13,361 bases of DNA from DASQFD01 sp035633255 (GTDB lineage: Bacteria; Actinomycetota; Actinomycetes; Actinomycetales; Dermatophilaceae): assembly GCA_035633255.1 (NCBI GenBank), contig DASQFD010000147.1, positions 1-13,361 of the forward strand, given 5' to 3'. This document shows, piece by piece, positions 8,258 to 13,361 of this stretch. How positions within the stretch are numbered: the first letter of the stretch is position 1; each line of letters begins with the position of its first letter. The notes under the pieces are model-generated. The model was not told where the DNA came from. It made no database searches and saw nothing but the letters and a program-made list of their open reading frames with translations. The position numbers and the translations under genes are program-made.

Positions 8258-8280
8258 GCATGGCGCGGCGCCGCCCATGC
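8258..8280. promoter_or_regulatory. 23-bp palindrome upstream of the MFS gene, possible operator
   Basis: GCATGG (8258-8263) pairs with CCATGC (8275-8280), and between them GCGGCGCCGC (8265-8274) is itself a perfect palindrome, with one unpaired base at 8264. It sits about 150 bp upstream of the preferred MFS start, immediately before the short ORF. It may be a repressor site or an RNA hairpin. No family can be assigned. Confidence 0.35.
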
Positions 8281-8300
8281 CGTCGAGGAACGCGGAAGGT

Positions 8301-8345
8301 GTCCGGGCACCACGGGCGCGGCGGGGCGGCCCGCGGTGCCCGGAC
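8301..8345 (-). terminator. Strong hairpin downstream of the CstB-like gene, likely terminator
   Basis: GTCCGGGCACC (8301-8311) and GGTGCCCGGAC (8335-8345) form a perfect 11-bp inverted repeat. The 23-nt loop can itself pair through GCGGG and CCCGC. It lies 37 bp past the stop codon of the minus-strand CstB-like gene and upstream of the MFS gene on the same strand, so it most likely separates the two transcripts. There is no T-tract, which is usual in high-GC actinobacteria. Confidence 0.6.
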
Positions 8346-8354
8346 GGGCCCGGG

Positions 8355-8387
8355 CGGGCTCAGGACGGGCTCAGGACGGGCTCAGGA
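8355..8387. repeat. Three perfect 11-bp tandem repeats across the CstB-like stop codon
   Basis: CGGGCTCAGGA occurs three times head to tail at 8355-8365, 8366-8376 and 8377-8387. The last copy contains the TGA stop of the minus-strand gene (8382-8384), so the other two copies lie in its 3' untranslated region. Perfect identity points to recent slippage duplication. Confidence 0.75.
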
Positions 8388-9761
8388 GGCGACCGCGTGG
8401 GCGCGGTCCCAGGCCCCGAAGCCGCCGAGAATGTCGGAGACGTCCACGAACCCCCTGGCGCGCAGCACGCTGGCGCCGACACTGCTGCGCCACCCGCCCG
8501 CGCAGTAGACGACGACCGGGCGCGTGGGGTCGAGCTCCTCGGCGCGCTGCGCGAGCGCCGCCAGCGGGATGTGGGCGGCGCCCGGCACCATCCCGCCGGC
8601 GAGCTCACCGGCGTTGCGGAGGTCGACGACCTGCACGTCGCCGCGCGCGAGCACCGCGTCGGCCTCCGCGACCGGCAGCCGGCTGGCGCGCTCGACCTGG
8701 TCCTCGTGGGTGAGCAGGTAGCCCTCGACGTCGGCGACGTGGCCGACCACGTGGTCGTAGCCGATGCGGGCGAGGCGGATGGCGACGTCCTGCTCCTGCC
8801 CCTCCGGCGCCACGAGGACGATCCGCTGGTCGGGGGTGAGGACCATGCCGGCGGTCTCGGCCATCCGGCCGTCGGCGGGCACGTTGACCGAGCCGCGCAG
8901 GTGCCCCGCGGCGAACTCCTGGACGTCACGCGCGTCGTGGACCACCGCGCCGTCGGCCAGCGCACGCTCCACCTCGGCGTGGTCGAGGGCGGCGACGACC
9001 GCGTGCGGGTCACGCAGGTCGCGCTGCTGCTTGTTCAAGGTGGCGTTGTAGAGGAAGTAGCCGGGGGCGGCCGGCTGGCCCTCGGTCACGACGGCGAGGA
9101 AGTCCTCCTCCGTCATCGGCTGGCAGGCGTAGTTGACCGCCCGTTGCTCGCCGATCGTCGACTGCCGCTCCGTCGAGAGGTTCTTGCCGCACGCCGAGCC
9201 GGCGCCGTGGGCGGGGAAGACGCGCACCGCGTCGGGCAGTCCCATGAGCCGGGACTGGACCGAGTGGTACAGCATGCGGCCCAGCTCCTCGGCGCTGACG
9301 CCCACGGACGCGAGCAGGTCGGGCCGGCCGACGTCACCGATGAAGAGCGCGTCGCCGGTGAGGACGCCGTAGGGGACCTCGTCGTCGGCGTGCTCGAAGA
9401 CCAGGACCGAGATCGACTCCGGGGTGTGACCGGGCGTCGCCATCACCTCGAGCACCACGTCGCCGAGGACGATGCGCTCGCCGTCGGCCAGGTGGCGCAC
9501 CGGGAAGTCGGCGCGCGCCGCCTCCCCGTAGCCGATCCAGGCGCCGCTCTCGCGGGCGAGCTCCAGGTGGCCGGAGACGAAGTCCGCGTGGAAGTGGGTG
9601 TTGACGACCCCGACGATGGTCAGGCCCCGGGCCGCCGCGTCCTCGAGGTACTCCGCCACGTCCCGGCGCGGGTCCACGACGACCGCCTGCCGGGTCGCCT
9701 CGTCGGCCACGAGGTAGGACGCCTGGGAGAGACAGTCCAGGTAGTACTGGGTGAAGATCAT
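8382..9761 (-). CDS. CstB-like persulfide dioxygenase / rhodanese fusion (MBL fold)
   Basis: A 459-residue three-domain cytoplasmic enzyme. The N-terminal metallo-beta-lactamase domain has NTHFHAD (His56), TPGHT (His112) and LTGDALFIGD (Asp137), the positions expected for mononuclear iron in ETHE1-type persulfide dioxygenases. The usual last His of HxHxDH is Phe61. AHGAGSACGKN follows at 185-194. The middle rhodanese-like domain (about 250-350) has VLVAPEGQEQD where the active-site loop should be, with no Cys. The C-terminal rhodanese has an active loop VVYCAGGWRSS with Cys420. This MBL, pseudo-rhodanese, rhodanese order and length match CstB of Staphylococcus, which oxidises persulfides to thiosulfate. 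The start ATG 9761 follows GGAGGAG closely. It is divergent from a rhodanese lipoprotein and shares a CsoR/CstR-like operator with it. Confidence 0.88.
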   Translation of the reverse strand: MIFTQYYLDCLSQASYLVADEATRQAVVVDPRRDVAEYLEDAAARGLTIVGVVNTHFHADFVSGHLELARESGAWIGYGEAARADFPVRHLADGERIVLGDVVLEVMATPGHTPESISVLVFEHADDEVPYGVLTGDALFIGDVGRPDLLASVGVSAEELGRMLYHSVQSRLMGLPDAVRVFPAHGAGSACGKNLSTERQSTIGEQRAVNYACQPMTEEDFLAVVTEGQPAAPGYFLYNATLNKQQRDLRDPHAVVAALDHAEVERALADGAVVHDARDVQEFAAGHLRGSVNVPADGRMAETAGMVLTPDQRIVLVAPEGQEQDVAIRLARIGYDHVVGHVADVEGYLLTHEDQVERASRLPVAEADAVLARGDVQVVDLRNAGELAGGMVPGAAHIPLAALAQRAEELDPTRPVVVYCAGGWRSSVGASVLRARGFVDVSDILGGFGAWDRAHAVAS

Positions 9762-9787
9762 GGCTCCTCCGAAGAGCGGGTCGGGAG

Positions 9788-9815
9788 TTGTGGTGGTCAC
9801 CGCAACAGATACCCT
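9788..9815 (+). promoter_or_regulatory. Candidate promoter of the rhodanese lipoprotein gene
   Basis: TTGTGG (9788-9793) and TACCCT (9810-9815) are separated by 16 bp. They resemble weak -35 and -10 elements and would place the transcript start roughly 36 nt before the GTG at 9859. The -10 lies inside the palindromic operator at 9809-9824, as expected for a repressed promoter. No experimental support. Confidence 0.35.
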
Positions 9816-9824
9816 AGGGGGTAT
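9809..9824. promoter_or_regulatory. CsoR/CstR-type operator between divergent sulfur genes
   Basis: ATACCCTAGGGGGTAT is a near-palindrome with ATACCC and GGGTAT arms around a CTAG-like centre. It resembles the C-tract/G-tract pseudo-palindromes bound by CsoR-family repressors, including the persulfide sensor CstR. It lies in the 97-bp gap between the CstB-like gene and the rhodanese lipoprotein, over the likely -10 of the latter and close to that of the former. Derepression of both by persulfide is inferred. No CsoR-family gene is visible in the window. Confidence 0.65.
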
Positions 9825-9858
9825 GTTCCCAATTCGCCAACCGCTCCGGAGGACAACC

Positions 9859-10359
9859 GTGAACCACCGCCGCTCCTCGCTCGCGTCCCGCGCCCCGTCA
9901 CTGGCCCTGGCCGCGGCCCTGGCCGTGGCGCTCGCCGCCGGGGGCCTGGCCGGCTGCTCCGGGGGCGGCTCCGAGCCGGTCAGCGCCACCGCCGGGCCGA
10001 CCGCCACCGCCGGGCCGACCGCCACCGCCGCCCCCGCGTCCGGCGCCGAGCTGGACGCCGCCACCTTCGCCGCCGCGCTGAAGCGCCCGGGGACGGTCGT
10101 GCTGGACGTCCGCACGCCCGAGGAGTTCGCCGGGGGCCACCTGCCCGGCGCGCTCAACCTCGACGTGTCCGACGCCGGCTTCACCGCGCAGGTCGCGGGG
10201 CTCGACCCCACGGTCCCGTATGCCGTCTACTGCCGCTCCGGCAACCGGTCGGCCACCGCCGTGGCCGAGATGGGGTCGGTGGGTGTCGCCTCCACCTACC
10301 ACCTCGGCGGTGGCATCACCGCCTGGCAGGACGCCGGTGGCGAGGTCGTCACCGGGTGA
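9859..10359 (+). CDS. Secreted rhodanese-domain lipoprotein
   Basis: A 166-residue exported sulfurtransferase. The basic N-terminus MNHRRSSLASRAPS and an Ala/Leu core lead to the lipobox Leu-Ala-Gly-Cys with Cys33, then a Gly/Ser/Thr/Pro linker containing two copies of AGPTAT encoded by identical 18-bp repeats (9991-10026). A single rhodanese domain fills about 65-165: VVLDVRTPEEFAGGHLPGAL, the active loop YCRSGNRS with Cys125, and YHLGGGITAWQDAGG at the end. It should be tethered outside the membrane and carry sulfane sulfur on Cys125. I chose GTG 9859 because CGGAGGA lies just upstream; an in-frame ATG at 9823 overlaps the operator and has no ribosome binding site. Divergent from the CstB-like gene and probably co-regulated with it. 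Confidence 0.88.
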   Translation: MNHRRSSLASRAPSLALAAALAVALAAGGLAGCSGGGSEPVSATAGPTATAGPTATAAPASGAELDAATFAAALKRPGTVVLDVRTPEEFAGGHLPGALNLDVSDAGFTAQVAGLDPTVPYAVYCRSGNRSATAVAEMGSVGVASTYHLGGGITAWQDAGGEVVTG

Positions 10360-10377
10360 GGTGACCACGCCCTCACC
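10355..10377 (+). terminator. Possible terminator hairpin at the end of the rhodanese lipoprotein gene
   Basis: GGTGAGG (10355-10361) and CCTCACC (10371-10377) form a 7-bp stem with a 9-nt loop overlapping the stop codon. No T-tract follows. It may separate the rhodanese gene from the vWA gene that starts at 10458, but read-through is possible. Confidence 0.35.
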
Positions 10378-10457
10378 ACCGGGTCCGCGTTTGGCCGGGC
10401 GGGCCGATGGTAGGTGCCGAACGGTTCACATCCCGTGACAGGAAGGCCGGAGCAGCC

Positions 10458-11488
10458 ATGTCCGAAGTACCGTCCACCGACGCGACGACATCGAGCGGTG
10501 CCGCCCCCGACGCCGGGGCCTCCGACGCGCCCGCGCCCGCCGACGCGCCCGCGCCCGCCGACGCGCCCGCGCGCGCCGAGTCGGACGGGGCCGCCGAGAC
10601 GGGGGGGTCCGCCGAGACGGGGGGTCCGCCGAGACGGGGGGGTCCGCCGAGAGCGAGGCCGCCACGGCCACCGGCGGCGCGGCGACGAGCGACGTCCCTC
10701 CTGCCGCGGCCGGCCAGTCGGCACCCGAGGAGCCGGTCGCCGCCCCACCGGCCGTACCGGCCGCGCCGGCGCCGGCGGCCACCGAGCAGTCCAGCCTGGC
10801 CAGCCCTCCCCCGGCGCCCCGGGGCCTGAGCTACGCCGTCGACATCGTGTTCTGCATCGACGTCACGGGCAGCATGACTCCCATCCTCGACGCGGTGAAG
10901 GCGAACGCGCTGCGGTTCTACAGCGACGTGCAGGCCAACCTGACCGCGAAGGGCAAGAACGTCGACGAGCTGCGGGTGCGCGTGGTCGCCTTCCGCGACA
11001 TCGTCGCCGACGGGGAGGCCGCGCTCCAGGAGTCGCCCTTCTTCGCGCTCCCCGGCGAGCAGGCCGACTTCAGCGTCTTCGTCAACGGACTGGTGCCCGA
11101 GGGCGGCGGTGACGCGCCCGAGTCCGGCCTGGAGGCCGTGGCGCTCGCGATGGCCTCGCCCTGGACCACCCGTGGCGACCGGCGCCGTCAGGTGATCGTG
11201 GTGTGGACCGACCAGCCGGCGCACCCGCTGGACCCGACCGCGCTGCCGCCGGCGGTGCGGGAGCGCGTGCCGGCCGACTTCAGCGCCCTGACCGACCGCT
11301 GGGAGGACGCCCAGGGCGTGCTCGGGTCGAGCAGCAAGCGACTGATCCTCTTCGCCCCGGACGGCCCCGGCTGGAGCGACATCTCCGGTGTCTGGGAGAA
11401 CGTCGTGCACAACCCCTCGCAGGCGGGCGGCGGGCTGTCGGACGTCGACTACGGCACGATCATCGACTCGATCGGCAACTCCGTGTGA
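10458..11488 (+). CDS. vWA-domain protein of a TerY-P-like triad, frameshifted in a repeat
   Basis: The ATG at 10458 starts a disordered Ala/Pro/Glu-rich region of about 120 residues. A von Willebrand A domain then begins LSYAVDIVFCIDVTGSMTPI, with the metal-binding MIDAS loop Asp-Val-Thr-Gly-Ser (Asp135 if the frame is restored). Later parts are VRVVAFRDIVADGE, the EGGGDAPESGLEAVALA loop and QVIVVWTDQPAHPLD. The protein is likely cytoplasmic, as no signal or membrane segment is seen. The disordered part holds DAPAPA repeats (10524-10577) and three 18-bp repeats (10593-10645). The middle copy of the latter has six G instead of seven, which shifts the frame. Adding one G gives a continuous 343-residue protein. 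The stop overlaps the phosphatase start as GTGA, so the two are coupled. Confidence 0.82.
10524..10577. repeat. 18-bp coding minisatellite (DAPAPA), three copies
   Basis: GACGCGCCCGCGCCCGCC is repeated at 10524-10541 and 10542-10559, with a one-base variant at 10560-10577. It encodes Asp-Ala-Pro-Ala-Pro-Ala in the disordered region of the vWA protein. The unit length is a multiple of three, so copy number can change without a frame break. Confidence 0.8.
10593..10645. repeat. 18-bp coding minisatellite with G7/G6/G7 tracts
   Basis: Three copies of GCCGAGAC, a G-run and TCC lie at 10593-10610, 10611-10627 and 10628-10645. The G-runs are seven (10601-10607), six (10619-10624) and seven (10636-10642). 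Seven G give Ala-Glu-Thr-Gly-Gly-Ser and keep the frame. Six G in the middle copy break it. Confidence 0.85.
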
Positions 11489-12726
11489 GCGAGCAGACGA
11501 ACTCCCGCGCACCCGAGGTCGAGGTCGAGGCGGCACCTCCTGCCGCCGGCCCCCCCACCGAGGACCAGCCCGGGGAGCCCGCCGCCGATGCGCCCGGCAC
11601 CGGCGAGCCGGCTGCTCCCGCGGCTCCCCCGGAGGCGGGCGCGGCCGACATGGCCGGAGAGGCCGGCGCCGGCGACGAGGACGTGTCGCCCGGGCGTCCC
11701 AGCCACGACCCGACCGCGTGGTATGCCGGCCCGGCCGGTCCCACGCTGTCCTTCGGCTTCAACCTGCCGAAGATCCCGGACCAGGGCGAGGACGCCGACC
11801 CGATCGTGCGCGACGGCCCGGACCTGGGCCTCGTCGGTGTCTTCGACGGGATGGGCGGCGCCGGAGGGACGGTCTACGAGACGCCCCTCGGCCCGCGCAC
11901 GGGTGCCTACCTCGCGTCCCGCATCGCCCGTGAGGTCGTCGAGGAGCGCATGCTGGCCCTCCTCGACCCGGACTGGAACCTCGACGGTCCGGCCGCGGCG
12001 CGCGAGCTGCAGCGGGCCGTCCGGCAGGCGCTGCGTGAGGCCCTGACCGACCTGAACGCGCCCAAGAGCGGGCTGCGCTCCCGGCTCCTGCGCGCGCTGC
12101 CGACCACGATGGCGCTGATGGCGCTGCAGCGGCGCGAGCCACAGGCCGGGCGGTGGGCCGGGCACCTGCTGTGGGCGGGGGACTCCCGCGTCTACGTCTT
12201 CGACCCGACCCACGGGGCGCGACAGCTCACCGTCGACGACATCCGCGACGCCGGCGACGCGATGACGAACCTGGCCCAGGACTCCGTGGTCAGCAACGCC
12301 ATGTCGGCGGACACCGACTTCGTGGTCAACCACCGCAGGGTCGAGCTCACCGCGCCGTTCCTCGCCGTGGCCGCGACCGACGGCTGCTTCGGCTACCTGC
12401 GCTCCCCCATGCACTTCGAGCACCTGCTGCTGAGCACGCTGCGTGACTCCGCCGGCACGGAGGGGTGGTCACGGGCCCTGCAGGCGGAGATCACCGCCGT
12501 CGCCGGGGACGACGCGGCGATGGCCGTGCTCGGCGTGGGCGCCGGGCACGAGCAGTTCCGGCGGCTCTTCGCCCGCCGCACCGCCGAGGTCGAGCGGCGT
12601 TGCATCGCCCCGATGGACGAGCTGGACCAGGACATCCGCCGGGCCGAGCAGGCGGCCGCGGACCTCCACCGCCGGAAGGCCGCCCTGCAGGCCTCCCTGT
12701 GGGGAAGCTACAAGCCGGAGTACTAG
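11485..12726 (+). CDS. PP2C-family protein phosphatase of the triad
   Basis: A 413-residue Ser/Thr phosphatase that probably reverses phosphorylation by the kinase encoded next. Residues 1-75 are a Glu/Ala/Pro-rich disordered segment similar in style to the vWA protein's. The PP2C domain shows GLVGVFDGMGGAGG (metal-binding Asp121), a TTMALMALQ strand, LLWAGDSRVYVF (GDSR at 232-235), AATDGCFGYL (Asp299) and AGDDAAMAVLG (Asp342/343), the motif order expected of an active enzyme. The last 55 residues (RRTAEVERR, then MDELDQDIRRAEQAAADLHR) are helical and possibly coiled coil, and may bind a partner. GTG 11485 was chosen because it overlaps the vWA stop as GTGA; the frame is open further upstream but that part lies inside the vWA gene. 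The kinase starts 26 bp downstream. Confidence 0.88.
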   Translation: MSEQTNSRAPEVEVEAAPPAAGPPTEDQPGEPAADAPGTGEPAAPAAPPEAGAADMAGEAGAGDEDVSPGRPSHDPTAWYAGPAGPTLSFGFNLPKIPDQGEDADPIVRDGPDLGLVGVFDGMGGAGGTVYETPLGPRTGAYLASRIAREVVEERMLALLDPDWNLDGPAAARELQRAVRQALREALTDLNAPKSGLRSRLLRALPTTMALMALQRREPQAGRWAGHLLWAGDSRVYVFDPTHGARQLTVDDIRDAGDAMTNLAQDSVVSNAMSADTDFVVNHRRVELTAPFLAVAATDGCFGYLRSPMHFEHLLLSTLRDSAGTEGWSRALQAEITAVAGDDAAMAVLGVGAGHEQFRRLFARRTAEVERRCIAPMDELDQDIRRAEQAAADLHRRKAALQASLWGSYKPEY

Positions 12727-12752
12727 ACCCTGCTGCGGACGGGGGAGGACCG

Positions 12753-13220
12753 ATGAGCCGCGGTGACGTCCTGCGGGCCGGTGACGTGGTCAACGGCTAC
12801 CGCCTGCTGGGGGACTTCCGCGTCGTCGGCGCCGGCCTGAGCGAGTGGACCTTCGGCGAGCGCGGCGGGCGGACCTTCTTCGTCAAGCGCTTCCTCAGCC
12901 CCACCTACCCCGACGACGCGGCACCCGGGAGCCCGACGACGAAGGCGAGGAAGCGGGCCCGGTGCGCGGCGTTCGAGGCGCACCACCGCGGCATACAGGC
13001 GGCCATGGCGCCGCTGACCACCTACGGCGGCAACCTGATCGCCACCCTGGACTTCTTCCAGGTCGGGGCGAAGTACTACAAGGTCACCGAGAAGGTGGAC
13101 ATCGCCGGCCTGGAGCCCGCCTACATCGCCCGCCTCGACTTCGGCGCCCAGCTCGTGCTGCTCAAGACGGTCGCGCACAGCCTGAAGATCCTGCACGACC
13201 TGCAGATCGTCCACAGCGAC
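12753..13220 (+). pseudogene. Ser/Thr protein kinase of the triad, cut in the catalytic loop
   Basis: ATG 12753, with GGGGGAGG just upstream, starts a kinase-like N-lobe: GYRLLGDFRVVGAGLSEWTF as the nucleotide-binding region and TFFVKRF with the expected beta-3 lysine Lys45. Next are an Arg/Lys-rich helix (TTKARKRARCAAFEAHHRG), the YYKVTEKVD hinge-like segment and helix E (AQLVLLKTVAHSLKILHDL). Then comes IVHSD at residues 152-156, a HRD-type catalytic Asp in the HSD form often followed by LKP and Asn. Here the expected LKPxN is absent. Without a frame break the sequence becomes IS66 transposase. The activation segment and C-lobe are therefore missing and the product should be inactive. As the third gene behind vWA and PP2C it completes a TerY-P-like set. 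No stop is reached within the window. Confidence 0.75.
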
Positions 13221-13361
13221 CGCACGGACCGGTTCCCGCAGGGATGCTGCGAATGCGGCACTGACCTGGCCGGCGCGCGGGACTTGGGAGTGGTCGACCG
13301 CTACCAGCAGCACGAGGTTCCGCTCATCAGCGCGAAGACCACCCAGTACGACCAGCATTCG
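13221..13361 (+). mobile_element. IS66-family transposase (TnpC) internal fragment, runs off the right edge
   Basis: After the kinase's HSD, the same frame reads DRFPQGCCECGTDLAGARDL, then GVVDRYQQHEVPLISAKTTQ and YDQHS to the end. This resembles the zinc-finger region of IS66-family transposases: a CxxCG pair (Cys165/Cys168 of the fused frame) followed by a VVDRYQQHEVPLI-type segment that leads to a second CxCG pair, which would lie just outside the window. The first 100 or so residues of a normal TnpC, the tnpA/tnpB genes and the terminal inverted repeats are not present before the junction. This is therefore an internal piece joined directly to the kinase gene rather than a clean insertion. 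It could be a recombination product or an assembly join at a repeat. Confidence 0.7.

Noticed and set aside
9762..10211. N-terminal extension of the CstB-like protein to 10211
   Set aside because: The extension would read antisense through the rhodanese lipoprotein gene and the operator; the ATG at 9761 has GGAGGAG directly upstream and begins at the normal family N-terminus.
8202..10364. 720-codon plus-strand open frame across the CstB-like gene
   Set aside because: It is antisense to a well-supported three-domain enzyme, and its 3' portion is only the +1 frame of the rhodanese lipoprotein, rich in Arg.
10524..10645. Repeat cluster considered as a CRISPR-like array
   Set aside because: The units are contiguous 18-bp coding repeats without spacers and encode simple Ala/Pro and Ala/Glu/Thr/Gly peptides.
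11203..11484. Upstream start for the PP2C gene at 11203
   Set aside because: That part is the out-of-frame shadow of the vWA domain. The GTG at 11485 overlapping the vWA stop fits operon coupling.
10458..13361. A full tellurite-resistance (Ter) operon
   Set aside because: No TerC, TerD/E/Z or associated genes are seen in the window; only the vWA, phosphatase and kinase genes are present.
1..13361. tRNA, rRNA or riboswitch genes
   Set aside because: I saw no cloverleaf with CCA-type ends, no conserved rRNA segments and no recognisable riboswitch core on either strand, though without a covariance search small RNAs could be missed.

Overview
The window is very GC-rich, and its reading frames have almost only G or C at third codon positions. 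Gene families present include a large LuxR/MalT-type (LAL) regulator, a DUF2254 membrane protein, a DUF7144-type small membrane protein and many alanine/proline-rich lipoproteins. Together these point to an actinomycete chromosome. The genus cannot be set from the sequence alone. No rRNA, tRNA or CRISPR array is visible.

Layout. Positions 1-1328 are scar-like: an unassigned coding-looking edge fragment, the N-terminal third of an ISAs1-family transposase (minus), and the C-terminal part of a LURP-one/YxjI-type gene that has lost its 5' half beside the IS remnant. At 1396-2036 (plus) is a lipoprotein whose start and body are in different frames. A minus-strand block follows: a LAL-type ATPase/LuxR regulator (2055-4831, split by a one-base slip in a G6 run) and, upstream of it, a DUF2254 membrane protein (4955-6232). 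A small four-helix membrane protein (6407-6832, plus) converges on and overlaps an MHS-family MFS transporter (6819-8111, minus).

The 8382-10359 stretch is a sulfur-handling unit. A CstB-like persulfide dioxygenase/sulfurtransferase (minus) and a secreted rhodanese lipoprotein (plus) diverge from a 97-bp region that carries a CsoR/CstR-type operator over the likely promoter. This suggests reactive-sulfur-responsive control by a regulator encoded elsewhere.

The most interesting part is 10458-13361 (plus): a vWA protein, a PP2C phosphatase translationally coupled to it by a GTGA overlap, and a Ser/Thr kinase-like protein. This is the gene make-up of the TerY-P (vWA-phosphatase-kinase) triad, which has been linked to Ter stress responses and phage defence, but the vWA looks unlike classic TerY. 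The triad appears inactivated, switchable or misassembled. The vWA gene carries a one-G slip inside an 18-bp minisatellite, and the kinase frame switches inside its HSD catalytic loop to an internal piece of IS66 transposase, which runs off the window.

Three independent frame breaks and two mobile-element junctions in 13 kb leave two readings: real decay or phase variation, or indel and chimera errors in the assembly. Read-level data would decide between them.
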